The notes beneath the pieces were generated by a model, which saw only the letters and a program-made list of their open reading frames with translations, did not search any database and was not told the DNA's origin. Positions 7,761 through 17,088 of a stretch of 64,000 nt of DNA are shown piece after piece. How positions within the stretch are numbered: the stretch's first letter is position 1; the number at the start of each line of letters is the position of its first letter. The stretch covers positions 1 through 64,000 of the forward strand of contig JBAROV010000088.1 of NCBI GenBank assembly GCA_049642465.1. The letters are read 5' to 3'. The position numbers and the translations under genes were made by a program. The stretch comes from CAWDPQ01 sp049642465 (lineage in GTDB: Bacteria > Acidobacteriota > Vicinamibacteria > Vicinamibacterales > 2-12-FULL-66-21).

Positions 7761-10700
7761 ATGGTTATGTGGAACCGCGTGTCGCTCGTCGCGGCGTGCC
7801 TGACAGTCGTGGGCTCGGTCATGGGTCCACTCGACGCGCGGCAGGCGGGTACATGCCGGATTGCCGGGAAGGCCGCGAGCGGATCGACGCCGTTGCCGGG
7901 CGTATCTATAACGGCCAGCGTCGATGGATCGCCCAAATACGCGACATCCAGCGACGTCGCTGGTACCTACCAGCTTGGCGTCGTGCCGGGCACATATCAG
8001 ATTGCTGCTGAGCTGACTGGATTTCAGCGCGTCGAACAGTCGCTGACGATCACTGCGGAGGCGTGCGCGGGCGCACTGGATTTTCAGCTCACGCTGGCTC
8101 CCCGCGCCCGGCGTCCCCAAGCTTCCGCCGCCCAGGCGCCACAAGCCGCAGGTGCGCGCCGGTTCGAGACGCTCACCGTTCAGGAACAGACCGCCGCTAT
8201 CGCCACACCGGAGCCGTCCGCGCAGAGTGAAGAGGACGCCGCGCGCCTGCTACTTCCGCCCGGGTTCAACACGGACGGCGCGACTCAGGCAGTGGCGGTG
8301 AACGGAAACATGGCGAGCCTCGATCGCGGCATGCTGAACGATCGGTTCGAGGCAATCGGCCGCGGCGAATTCAACCCGCTCACGGGCGAATTTGCCGAGG
8401 GGTTCGGACCTCCCGACAGAGCCGCCGCGCTCCAGGGAAGAGGCGGACCGGGTGGATTCGGTGGTCGAGGAGACGGCGGTCGAGGAGGCCCCGGCGGCCG
8501 CGGCGGCCCAATCGAAGGCCGTGGCAGTTTCGTGGTGGGTGGCCGCGGTGGACGGCAGAACGCCTACACCGCTACGGTGAATTACACGTTTGGTGGATCC
8601 CCGCTCGACAGTGCACCGTATCGTCTCAGACCCGACGCGCAGGTCTCGGACCGTACCTATCTGCGCCACACCGCGGGTGGCACGCTCGGCGGTCCCGTCA
8701 AGATCCCTCACGTTTACGACGGGACGCGTCGAACGAACTTCACCGTCACGTTCAACAGCAATCGCGGCGACGATCTCTTCGACCAGTACGCCACCGTACC
8801 GACCGACGCGATGCGCGCGGGTGATTTTTCCGATGTCGCAAACGTGCTCGTCGATCCAGCAACGGGTGGCCTTCTCGACCGCAATCGAATTCCGATCTCG
8901 TTGATGAGCCCCTCAGCGCTCGCCCTGCTCCCATACATTCCCGCGGCCAATCTTCCGGGCGACAGTCGGAATTTTCATCACGTGACGACCATCGATTCAG
9001 TCGGCGACAACGTGAGCGCTCGCATCACACACAACTTCACGCCCGGCGCGGGTCGCGGCGGACGTGGAGGCGGAGGCCGAGGTGGCGGCGGCGCGGCACT
9101 TGGTCGAGCGGGCCGAGGCGGCCGTGGCCAACAGGGCACCTCGGTCGTCATGAACGCGCAAGTGCAGTATCGGCGCAACACGAACGCACGCGTAAACGTC
9201 TTCCCTACCCTTGGCGGCAACAACCGCGGGTCGAGCTTCGCGCTCCCGTTAGGCCTGAATGTTGCGCACCGTCGGATGCTGCACAACATCAACCTCAACT
9301 TCTCTCGAACCACTTCGTCCACGATCAATCGCTACGCACACGTCGAGAACGTGGCGGCTGCCGCCGGCATTCGCGGAGTGGCTACCGATCCGTTTGACTG
9401 GGGTGTGCCGGCGCTGTCATTCGCAGGATTCACCGGGCTGAACGATCTGACGCCGTCCGCGCGGCGTGATCGGCGTGTCTCGTTGTCGTATGCGTGGACG
9501 CGTCCGTTGCAGCGGCACACGCTGCGCGCGGGCGGCGACGTGCGCTGGGATACGTCAGAGAACCAGACCGATGCCAACGCCCGGGGGGCGTTCGTGTTCA
9601 CTGGTCTCTACACTGGTGGCCCGGCCGCCACACGCAACGGCGGGGCGGACTTCGCGGATTTCCTGCTGGGACTGCCACAGCAGGCATCAGTCCAATACGG
9701 ACCCGGGAGGGTTCGCCTTCGCGGCCGTTCGTACAGCCTGTTCGCGCAGGACGAGTGGCGCCACAGTTCGGCGCTCACGTTCAACCTCGGCGTCCGCTAC
9801 GAGCTGCTGCGTCCGTTCGTCGAGGCATCGGGACAGATGGTCAACCTCGATGTCACACCGGACTTCACCGGCGCGGCGCCTGTGCTCGCGGGTTCGACCG
9901 GGCCGTTCAGCGGGCCTTTCCCCTCCTCCCTGATTCGAACCGACACCAACAATATCGCACCACGGATCGGCCTGGCGTGGCGCGTCCGGCCCGGTACGAC
10001 GCTGCGCGGCGGCTATGGCGTCAGCTTCAATTCCGGCTCGTACCCGACCATTGCGCAGCAGATGGTCGCGCAGCCGCCGTTTGCCGTGACGAACACGGCG
10101 ATCGGCAATGCCTCCGTTCCGCTCGATCTCAGCGATCCGCTCGCGACGGCGTCGCCGTCGCAAACCACGAACAACTACGGGGTCGATCGCAACTATGCGC
10201 TTGGGGTCGTGCAGACCTGGAACCTCGACCTCTCGAGGGAAATTCACCAGGTCTGGAACGTTGGTCTGAGCTACCTCCATACTCGTGGCTCGAGCCTCGA
10301 CATCGTGCGCGCGCCGAACCGTGGTCCGACCGGGCTGAGGATCGAAGGCGTGCAGCCGTTTCTTTGGCAGACATCGGAGGGGTCGTCCCGCCTGAACGCC
10401 GTCACCTTCCGCGGGCGCCGCCGGCCCGTTCACGGTGTGGGCTTCGGCACCACGTATACGCTGGGCCGATCGCGCGACAACGCGTCATCGATTGGCGGTG
10501 GCGGCACCAACGTGGCCCAGGACGATCAGAATCTCCAGGCCGAATGGGCGCTCTCGAGCTTCGATCGCCGGCACCAGCTTTCGAGCGACGCCATGATTGA
10601 ATTGCCATTCGGGCCCAATCGCCGCTGGCTCAATCGCGGGGGCTTCTGGGCGGCGCTCCTCGAAAACTGGCGCGCCACGACGACGTTTGTGTGGCAGTCG

Positions 10701-11108
10701 GGGACGCCGTATACGCCGCGGGTCCGTGGCGCGGCGGCCGATGTCGCGCGCGGGACGAACGGGACGCTGCGCGCTGACTACAACGGCGCTGAAATCGGAC
10801 TCCGCGATCCAAGCATCGACCTGTTCTTCAACACCGCGGCGTTTTCGGTGCCCGCAGCAGGGACATTTGGCTCCGGCGGCCGCAATCTGATCATCGGACC
10901 CGGAAGCCGCTTGCTCAACGCGCAGTTTGCTCGCGACGTGCGTTTCGGGAACACCCGGGTCATGAGCCTTCAGCTGGATGCCAACAATCTGCTCAACCTG
11001 GTGAACTACGCGGCAATCGACACGGTGGTGAACTCGCCGACGTTCGGGCAGGTCCTGTCAGTGCGGCCGATGAGATCGATGCGGATCAATGTGAGATTTC
11101 GTTTCTGA
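7761..11108 (+). CDS. TonB-dependent receptor, Oar-like, with carboxypeptidase-regulatory domain
   Basis: About 1115 residues. A signal peptide (1-27) precedes a carboxypeptidase-regulatory-like beta-sandwich (about 31-110, PLPGVSITA), a plug region and a long beta-barrel that ends in aromatic Phe, as outer-membrane proteins do. Two Gly/Arg-rich inserts stand out (about residues 226-267 and 430-458). Such receptors are numerous in acidobacteria and import large substrates such as glycans or peptides; the ligand here is unknown. The ATG at 7761 (or the in-frame ATG at 7767) is preferred to earlier starts because a signal peptide follows directly. The gene ends just before the repeat-containing region upstream of the VWA gene. 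Confidence 0.9.
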   Translation: MVMWNRVSLVAACLTVVGSVMGPLDARQAGTCRIAGKAASGSTPLPGVSITASVDGSPKYATSSDVAGTYQLGVVPGTYQIAAELTGFQRVEQSLTITAEACAGALDFQLTLAPRARRPQASAAQAPQAAGARRFETLTVQEQTAAIATPEPSAQSEEDAARLLLPPGFNTDGATQAVAVNGNMASLDRGMLNDRFEAIGRGEFNPLTGEFAEGFGPPDRAAALQGRGGPGGFGGRGDGGRGGPGGRGGPIEGRGSFVVGGRGGRQNAYTATVNYTFGGSPLDSAPYRLRPDAQVSDRTYLRHTAGGTLGGPVKIPHVYDGTRRTNFTVTFNSNRGDDLFDQYATVPTDAMRAGDFSDVANVLVDPATGGLLDRNRIPISLMSPSALALLPYIPAANLPGDSRNFHHVTTIDSVGDNVSARITHNFTPGAGRGGRGGGGRGGGGAALGRAGRGGRGQQGTSVVMNAQVQYRRNTNARVNVFPTLGGNNRGSSFALPLGLNVAHRRMLHNINLNFSRTTSSTINRYAHVENVAAAAGIRGVATDPFDWGVPALSFAGFTGLNDLTPSARRDRRVSLSYAWTRPLQRHTLRAGGDVRWDTSENQTDANARGAFVFTGLYTGGPAATRNGGADFADFLLGLPQQASVQYGPGRVRLRGRSYSLFAQDEWRHSSALTFNLGVRYELLRPFVEASGQMVNLDVTPDFTGAAPVLAGSTGPFSGPFPSSLIRTDTNNIAPRIGLAWRVRPGTTLRGGYGVSFNSGSYPTIAQQMVAQPPFAVTNTAIGNASVPLDLSDPLATASPSQTTNNYGVDRNYALGVVQTWNLDLSREIHQVWNVGLSYLHTRGSSLDIVRAPNRGPTGLRIEGVQPFLWQTSEGSSRLNAVTFRGRRRPVHGVGFGTTYTLGRSRDNASSIGGGGTNVAQDDQNLQAEWALSSFDRRHQLSSDAMIELPFGPNRRWLNRGGFWAALLENWRATTTFVWQSGTPYTPRVRGAAADVARGTNGTLRADYNGAEIGLRDPSIDLFFNTAAFSVPAAGTFGSGGRNLIIGPGSRLLNAQFARDVRFGNTRVMSLQLDANNLLNLVNYAAIDTVVNSPTFGQVLSVRPMRSMRINVRFRF

Positions 11109-11158
11109 TGATATATCCGGACGCCGCACGCAGGGACGATCGGGCCTGCGGCAAGGCC

Positions 11159-11296
11159 CACGACGACACGACGACACGACGAACACGACGCTTTTATGGT
11201 TCGCTCATTGCTGGATTCGACGTGGCCAGCTGCACGCCGGTCGGGTTTTGCCGTTTAATGAATAGCTTCGTGTCGTCGTGCCGTCGTGTCGTCGTG
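11159..11296. repeat. Inverted CGTGTCGT/ACGACACG repeat pair
   Basis: Tandem ACGACACG-type units at 11159-11191 are inverted relative to CGTGTCGTCGTG units at 11269-11296, with about 77 bases between them. The right arm lies inside the reading frame of the VWA protein, close to its start. A related tract occurs at 21648-21681. The layout (inverted arms of short tandem units) is the same as in the heptamer family, but the word differs. Confidence 0.7.
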
Positions 11297-13378
11297 AGGG
11301 CAAAAGGCCTATCCGTTACAACGTCTCAGTTGGTCGCCGCCACACTGCTGCTACTGACCACCGGCATAGCTGGCCAGCAACAGCCTCGCACCGTCTTCCG
11401 CACCGGCCGCGACCTCGTCTCCATCGACGTCATCGTCCGCGACCGCGCGGGCAACATCGTCCGCGACCTCACCGCCAAGGACTTCGAAATCCGCGAAGAT
11501 GGCCAGCCGCAGGAGGTATCGACCTTCAGCTTCCAGGAAATCAGCGAACGGGCGCTGCCGATTGCGTCGGCCGACCTGCTGGCGAACGCGAAAACCAAAG
11601 CCCTCGAAGAAGCGCGTCGCGCGGCGCCATCCGCGCCAGCCAACGTTCCGGCTCCCATGACATCCGAGGCGCTAGCTGGCAGGCGGCTGATCGTTCTGTT
11701 GTTCGACGTCAGCTCGATGCAGCCGGAGGACGTGCAGCGAGCCGTCGATTCCGCAAAAAAATACGTCGACGAGCGCATGACGAGCGCCGACCTGATTGCC
11801 GTGGCAACGATTGGGTCGATGCTGGACGTGCTGCAGGACTTCACCGGCGAACGCGAGAAGCTGGCCACGACGCTTGGCATGCTGGCGTACACCGACGGCA
11901 CCGCGACTGAGGCTCCCGCGGCGGCAACAACGGCAACCGACGAGGAAGCGGCCGCGGCGGAAGATGCCACGGCCAGCGAGTCCACCGAACTCGACATGTT
12001 CAACAACGACGTCCGGCTGCGCGCCTTGAAGGCGCTGGCCGAAACCCTCGCGCCGATCGAGCAGAAAAAGGCCATCATCTACTTCAGCGCGGGCATGCAG
12101 CGAAGCGGCCAGGACAATCAAGTCGAGTTACGCGCGGCCGTGAATGCGGCTGTTCGGGCCAATGTCGCCATTTATTCCATCGACACCCGCGGACTGCAGG
12201 CTGTCGTCCCAGGCGGTGACGCGCGGCAGGCAAGCGGCCGCGGCCAGTCGATGTTTTCGGGCCGAGGCGTGGCACAGCAATTCGAGCGGCTCGATGCATC
12301 CGTGGACACGTTAACGTCGCTCGCCGGCAATACTGGGGGACGCGCATTCACCGATACCAACGATTTCGGAGAAGCGTTCGCGCGCGTCCAGCGTGACATG
12401 TCTGCGTACTATCTGATTGGCTACAGCAGCACCAACACGATCAAAGACGGCCGCTTCCGGCGCGTGCAGGTGCGCGTCAAGCGCGAAGGTGTTCGCGTCG
12501 AATCGAGGCCCGGTTACTACGCGGCTCGCGATTTCGCACACACGGCGCGTGGTGACCGCGAGACACAGCTTCAAGAACAGCTTTTTGCGGAAGTCTCGGC
12601 AACGGACCTGCCGGTTCTGGTCACTACCGGGTGGTTTCGGCTTGCGCCGGATCGGTACTACGTGCCACTTTCGGTTGGCGTGCCTGGTTCTTCAGTCCCC
12701 GTCGCGCCAAAGCGCGACAAGGTCGCTCTCGACGTGCTCGGCCTGGTGCGCGACGAACAGGGCCGGCCCGTCGGCCGCATGCGGCAGACACTGGATATAC
12801 CGGCGGGCAGCGGCTCCACTCTTGCCGGAAAGCAGATCCTCTATCAGTCCGGCGTCACGCTGCCGCCTGGGCGCTTCGCCGTCAAGGTAGTCGTACGGGA
12901 GAACGAGAGCGGGCTGACCGGATCGTTCGAGGCACCGATTCTCGTGCCCGAATTGAAACAGTCATCCCTCAAGCTCAGTTCCGTGGTCCTGAGCACGCAG
13001 CTCGAGCCTGCGACTCGATCGCGCTCCGACAACCCCCTCATTCGAGATGGCGTTCAACTCCTCCCGAACCTCACACACGTGGTCTCGCGCGATCAGAAGC
13101 TGTTCTTCTACTTCGAGGTCTACGAGCCAACCACAGAAGGCGCCACGGCCGACGTTCGCGCCAGCCTCGCGTTCTACCGCGGCAAAATCAAAGTGCTCGA
13201 AACTCCTGTAGTGGAGCGGACGACGCTCGATTCACCAGAGCGGAAGGCTGCAGTGTTTCGCCTCGAGGTCCCAGGCGAGCGCTTCAGGCCAGGGCTGTAT
13301 ACCTGCCAGTTGAACGTCATTGACGGCGTGGCCGGACGGTTTGCGTTCCCGCGCCTCGTGTTCCTCGTACGGCCCTGA
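11258..13378 (+). CDS. Secreted VWA-domain protein, acidobacterial VWFA-related type
   Basis: About 706 residues from the ATG at 11258. After a signal-like segment ending near QQQPRTVF there is an N-terminal beta-sandwich (SIDVIVRDRAGNIVRDLTAKDFEIREDG), then a von Willebrand A domain with the metal-site motif FDVSSM, and a large C-terminal beta-rich region. An Ala/Glu/Thr-rich insert interrupts the VWA domain near residues 215-250. The start is uncertain: the first coding bases are repeat-derived, and GTG at 11294 or TTG at 11330 would also give a signal peptide. The family is widespread in acidobacteria and its function is unknown; protein-protein contact at the cell surface is a reasonable guess. 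Confidence 0.85.
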   Translation: MNSFVSSCRRVVVRAKGLSVTTSQLVAATLLLLTTGIAGQQQPRTVFRTGRDLVSIDVIVRDRAGNIVRDLTAKDFEIREDGQPQEVSTFSFQEISERALPIASADLLANAKTKALEEARRAAPSAPANVPAPMTSEALAGRRLIVLLFDVSSMQPEDVQRAVDSAKKYVDERMTSADLIAVATIGSMLDVLQDFTGEREKLATTLGMLAYTDGTATEAPAAATTATDEEAAAAEDATASESTELDMFNNDVRLRALKALAETLAPIEQKKAIIYFSAGMQRSGQDNQVELRAAVNAAVRANVAIYSIDTRGLQAVVPGGDARQASGRGQSMFSGRGVAQQFERLDASVDTLTSLAGNTGGRAFTDTNDFGEAFARVQRDMSAYYLIGYSSTNTIKDGRFRRVQVRVKREGVRVESRPGYYAARDFAHTARGDRETQLQEQLFAEVSATDLPVLVTTGWFRLAPDRYYVPLSVGVPGSSVPVAPKRDKVALDVLGLVRDEQGRPVGRMRQTLDIPAGSGSTLAGKQILYQSGVTLPPGRFAVKVVVRENESGLTGSFEAPILVPELKQSSLKLSSVVLSTQLEPATRSRSDNPLIRDGVQLLPNLTHVVSRDQKLFFYFEVYEPTTEGATADVRASLAFYRGKIKVLETPVVERTTLDSPERKAAVFRLEVPGERFRPGLYTCQLNVIDGVAGRFAFPRLVFLVRP

Positions 13379-13411
13379 AGCGCTGCTGCTTCTTGTCGTC
13401 TCGTCCTTTCC

Positions 13412-14293
13412 TTACTCCTGTCGCGTCAGGCTCACGTTCAGCGGCGTTGTATCGCCGCGCCGAACGCGCACCGTGGTGGAGTACGTGGTGTACCCATTGC
13501 GCCGGATTTCGATGCGGTGCTCCCCTTCGGCGAGTTGAACGACGAGTCGCTCGCCGGTCGTTGGCGCCTCCCATCGTTCGCCGTCAATCAAGACGTCGGC
13601 ATCAGCAGGCTGTACGCGAACAGCAAGTGAGCCGAAGTTCTCGGCCGAGGGCTGTCCTTCGCGCGGGTCTCGACGGTCCCGCCCACGCTCGTACGGTGGA
13701 TAGTCGCGACGGCTGTCTGGCGGATATTCTCCGCGCCGCGTCGGGGCCGCCGCCCCGGGAACAGGTGTCGGGCGCGGTTCGTCCGGAGTCCCGGCCGGCA
13801 GCGGTTCGAGCGCGCCGCTGATCTTCAGCGTCACGCCAGGGCGGAACAGGACCTTTTCGTGAAGCGTCCGGTGGCCGGGCAGGTAGACAGCGATTTCGTG
13901 CTCGCCGTAGGGCATGTGCAAGCGCTGCAGCCAGCCGTCGAAATCATCGACTGTTCCGACCAGGTAGCCGTCAACGTACACTTCCGCTTCACGTGGCTTG
14001 ACGTCGATGCGTGCAGCGCCGGACGTATCGTAGCGGTAGCGGTACGGGGGATAGTACTGGCCGTACCAGCCGTACGGATACCAGCCGTACCAGCCCGGAT
14101 ACCACCCGCCGTACCGGCCGTACCACCCGGAGTAAAACGGCGAGTAGTACACGGGATAATACGGGCGCGCGACCACGACCACCGAACGGGGGGCCACGCG
14201 TCTGACGGCTCGCCGCTGGGCTTCAGCCGGCTGCGGCAGAAGACCGGCTATCAATATCAGGAACAGGAAGGTGCTGAGAGTTTTCCGAAACAC
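13412..14293 (-). CDS. Secreted PEGA-domain protein with Tyr/Gly/Trp-rich segment
   Basis: A 293-residue protein. It has a signal peptide (1-25), then an unusual low-complexity stretch of Tyr, Gly, Trp and Pro (about 42-88), a first PEGA domain (about 93-165, IDVKPREAEVYVDGYLVG), a Pro/Arg-rich linker and a second PEGA domain (about 222-293, LAVRVQPADADVLIDGE). PEGA domains are small beta-sandwiches found in surface-layer and secreted proteins. The gene converges on the VWA gene with 33 bases between the stop codons. No enzymatic motif is present; an envelope structural role is inferred. Confidence 0.85.
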   Translation of the reverse strand: MFRKTLSTFLFLILIAGLLPQPAEAQRRAVRRVAPRSVVVVARPYYPVYYSPFYSGWYGRYGGWYPGWYGWYPYGWYGQYYPPYRYRYDTSGAARIDVKPREAEVYVDGYLVGTVDDFDGWLQRLHMPYGEHEIAVYLPGHRTLHEKVLFRPGVTLKISGALEPLPAGTPDEPRPTPVPGAAAPTRRGEYPPDSRRDYPPYERGRDRRDPREGQPSAENFGSLAVRVQPADADVLIDGERWEAPTTGERLVVQLAEGEHRIEIRRNGYTTYSTTVRVRRGDTTPLNVSLTRQE

Positions 14294-14474
14294 CAGGAAC
14301 CTCCGTCGACAGGCGTCATCAAAAGCAGCAATTGAAGTGCCAGCCCGACTATAGCCAATTCATGGTAATTGCGGCCAAATTGGCGGTTTTCCGGCAGCCG
14401 ATCGTCCCTTCCGGCGAACAGCGACGATATCCGGAGAGTACGTTTCCTTACCACGCTTGCCGTCCTCCTCGAAC

Positions 14475-15368
14475 ATGCGAATAGGCATAGACCTCGGCGG
14501 CACGAAGATCGAAGGTATCGCGCTCGGCGACAACGGGGAGACTTTGCTGCGCCACCGGATCCCGGCGCCGCGCGACAGCTACGAGCAGACTCTTGCCGCC
14601 ATTGCCCGGCTGATCGCCGAGATTGAGAGCCGTACCGGACGCAGCGGCAGCATTGGCATTGGAACCCCGGGGGCGATTTCGCCGGCAACCGGACTCATCA
14701 AGAATTCGAATTCCACCTGGCTGAACGGCCGTCCGCTTGGCGACGACCTGCCACGACTACTTGGCCGGCCCGTCAAATTCGCGAACGACGCCAACTGTTT
14801 TGCCCTCTCCGAGGCGACCGACGGCGCCGCCGCCGGCGCGTCAGTCGTGTTCGGCGTCATCCTCGGCACTGGAACGGGCGGTGGCATTATCGCGAACGGC
14901 CGCGTGCTGGTTGGACCGAATGCCATCGCCGGCGAATGGGGACACAATCCGATGCCTGCGCCTCGGGGACCTGAATGGCCGGGCCCACGCTGCTACTGCG
15001 GCCGCACCGGTTGTATCGAGCTGTATCTGTCAGGCCCTGGGCTCTCGCGTGATTACCGAGAGCACGGCGGCGATTCCGTGACGACTGTCGAGATTGTGGC
15101 GCGCGCGGCCTCGGGAGACACACTCGCCGAGGTGTGTCTCGCGCGGTATGAGGACCGGTTGGCGCGTGCGCTGTCGGGCGTGATCAACATCCTCGATCCA
15201 GATGTCATCGTGCTCGGTGGCGGGATGTCGAACCTGGACCGCTTGCTGACAAACGTGCCGGCACAGTGGGGCGCTTACATTTTCTCGGATGCAGTGGCGA
15301 CGCGCCTCGTCCGGGCCGTGCATGGGGATTCGAGTGGGGTGCGGGGTGCGGCGTGGTTATGGGATTAG
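14475..15368 (+). CDS. ROK-family sugar kinase (fructokinase-like)
   Basis: A 297-residue ROK kinase. The phosphate-binding GIDLGGTKIEG is at the N terminus, the catalytic FANDANCF motif is present, and GTGTGGGI is the ATP-binding loop. The zinc-binding region CYCGRTGCIELYLSGPGL has the family cysteines, and the GEWGHNPM motif precedes it. Related enzymes phosphorylate fructose, glucose or N-acetylhexosamines; the close match to Mak-type fructokinases is by eye only. The ATG at 14475 is chosen because the ROK core begins immediately, although an ATG 18 bases earlier is open. Confidence 0.9.
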   Translation: MRIGIDLGGTKIEGIALGDNGETLLRHRIPAPRDSYEQTLAAIARLIAEIESRTGRSGSIGIGTPGAISPATGLIKNSNSTWLNGRPLGDDLPRLLGRPVKFANDANCFALSEATDGAAAGASVVFGVILGTGTGGGIIANGRVLVGPNAIAGEWGHNPMPAPRGPEWPGPRCYCGRTGCIELYLSGPGLSRDYREHGGDSVTTVEIVARAASGDTLAEVCLARYEDRLARALSGVINILDPDVIVLGGGMSNLDRLLTNVPAQWGAYIFSDAVATRLVRAVHGDSSGVRGAAWLWD

Positions 15369-15382
15369 ATCAACTGCCAACC

Positions 15383-15410
15383 TCCAACTCCCAGCAGTTC
15401 GGGAGTTGGA
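15383..15410. terminator. Hairpin between convergent genes, possible bidirectional terminator
   Basis: TCCAACTCCC (15383-15392) pairs perfectly with GGGAGTTGGA (15401-15410) across an 8-base loop. It lies between the converging stop codons of the ROK kinase and the Gfo/Idh gene. There is no T-tract. The words CCAACTCC/GGAATTGGAAG repeat loosely around it, so it may be a repeat element that also acts as a terminator. Confidence 0.45.
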
Positions 15411-15433
15411 AGTCGGGAATTGGAAGTAGACGG

Positions 15434-17020
15434 TCAGCGCAATTCAAAGCCCGTACGATTGTCCCTCTTCAAGAAGTCATTCGGATCGATCACGCGCTCG
15501 CCGCCGAGGCGCACGGTGTTGGTGACCCGCATGTTGGCCGCGTCGTAGTGAATCTTCGAGCCCGCACGGAGCGCGACGATGCCGAGGAGCATGACCTCGG
15601 TGAGCTGGGTGGCGTATTCGAACGGGCAGGAGATTTCCGCTTTCCCCTGAATCGCCTCGATCCAGTTCATCTCGTGCTCTTCGTGGGCAACACGCTTCAG
15701 CACCGTCTTCGGCGTGCCGTACGACTCGTGCAATGACTTTGGCAACAGCCGCGGATTGAGCCCGTAGGTCTCCTGCAGCATTTTGCCCTTGCTGCCGATG
15801 TAGAGGATCCCGCCCTCGCCGTTCAACTGCTCGTCGCCGATTTCCTCGGGCTTCGGCGGCGTCAGTCCGCCGTCGTACCACGTCAGCTTCACCGCCGGGA
15901 GGTTCCCACGCTTCGGGAACTCGTAGTACGTCGTCGTTGCGGTCGGGAAGGTCGCGCCGTTGAACGGCGTCGATCGTGTTTCGATGATCGTCGGCATTCC
16001 CAGCTTGAGCGCCCAGAACGGGTGATCGATGAGGTGCGCGCCCATGTCGCCGAGTGCGCCCTGTCCCCAGTCCACCCAGCCGCGCCAGTTGAACGGGTGA
16101 TAGATCGGGTGATAGGGAACGACCGGCGCGGCGCCGAGGAACAGGTCCCAATTGAGTTGCTCCGGCACCTTGAAGTCGCCGTACATCGCCGCGGCGATCT
16201 TCGCCTCGAGCACTCGGCCCCGCCACTGCTGTGCGGTCGGTGACACTTCGGGCATCGGTGCGGGGCGTGGAATCCCCTGCGGCCAGTAGCCGTAGGGCCG
16301 GTTGGTCCACACGTGAATCTCGCGGATGTCGCCGATGGCGCCACCCGTCAGGTACTCGTATCCGGTCCGCGCCTCATCGCGCGAATGTCCCTGGTTGCCC
16401 ATCTGTGTGACGAGCTTGGGGTTTTCCTTGGCCTTCTTCGCGAGGTGACGAGCCTCCTGAACGGACCAGCAGAGGGGCTTTTGGACGTACACGTGTTTGC
16501 CGACACTCATCGCCGCTGAGGCAATCGCCGCGTGCATGTGATCCGGCGTCGCGACGACGATCGCGTCGAGATCCTTCTGCTTGTCGAGCATCTCGCGGTA
16601 ATCCTTGTATTTCTGGATTTTCGGAATGCTATCGACGAACTTCCGGAGATTCGCGGCCTCGTCTTGACGCGGACGGCGAGCGTTCGTGTCCTGCTGTGCC
16701 TTCGACAAGACCCGCGGGGCCCGACCGCCGCGCGTCATTGCCTGCGTCCGCTGCGGCGGCGGATTCTCGGCTGCCTTTTTGACTCCTTCGAGGCGCTCGT
16801 CCAGCAGCTCGAAGTCGACGTCGCAGATCGCGACGAAGTTCTGGCTCATCAGGGCGCGGGTATTGCTGCCCCCCATGCCGCCGATGCCAACGGTCGCGAG
16901 GTTCACCGTGTCGCTCGGCGCCTGGAATCCGCGGCCGAGGACGTGTCGGGGAACAATGGTGAGAGCCGCTCCGGCGCCCGCGGCAGTCTGCACGAATTTC
17001 CGTCTGCTGACGTCGCTCAT
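15434..17020 (-). CDS. TAT-exported Gfo/Idh/MocA-family oxidoreductase
   Basis: A 528-residue NAD(P)-dependent oxidoreductase-like protein. The N terminus SRRKFVQTAAGAGAALTI is a twin-arginine signal. The Rossmann domain (VGIGGMGGSN) is followed by the nucleotide-binding VATPDHMHA and the QKPLCW motif, which replaces the usual EKP. The C-terminal alpha/beta domain has WRGWVDWGQGALGDMGAH. Exported members are typical of acidobacteria and planctomycetes and are thought to act on sugars, with the cofactor bound before export. It is the last gene of the minus-strand sugar block. A close paralogue is encoded at 30119-31678. Confidence 0.9.
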   Translation of the reverse strand: MSDVSRRKFVQTAAGAGAALTIVPRHVLGRGFQAPSDTVNLATVGIGGMGGSNTRALMSQNFVAICDVDFELLDERLEGVKKAAENPPPQRTQAMTRGGRAPRVLSKAQQDTNARRPRQDEAANLRKFVDSIPKIQKYKDYREMLDKQKDLDAIVVATPDHMHAAIASAAMSVGKHVYVQKPLCWSVQEARHLAKKAKENPKLVTQMGNQGHSRDEARTGYEYLTGGAIGDIREIHVWTNRPYGYWPQGIPRPAPMPEVSPTAQQWRGRVLEAKIAAAMYGDFKVPEQLNWDLFLGAAPVVPYHPIYHPFNWRGWVDWGQGALGDMGAHLIDHPFWALKLGMPTIIETRSTPFNGATFPTATTTYYEFPKRGNLPAVKLTWYDGGLTPPKPEEIGDEQLNGEGGILYIGSKGKMLQETYGLNPRLLPKSLHESYGTPKTVLKRVAHEEHEMNWIEAIQGKAEISCPFEYATQLTEVMLLGIVALRAGSKIHYDAANMRVTNTVRLGGERVIDPNDFLKRDNRTGFELR

Positions 17021-17088
17021 AACGGTGTCCTTCCTGGGGCCGGACCTGCCGGCGCCCCGATGTTAACTCTCTTCGAGGCCCTGCGATT

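Noticed and set aside
11108..11257. VWA protein starting at 11108
   Set aside because: The first 50 codons encode repeat-derived, Arg/Asp/Thr-rich sequence upstream of the signal peptide; 11258 or later is more likely.
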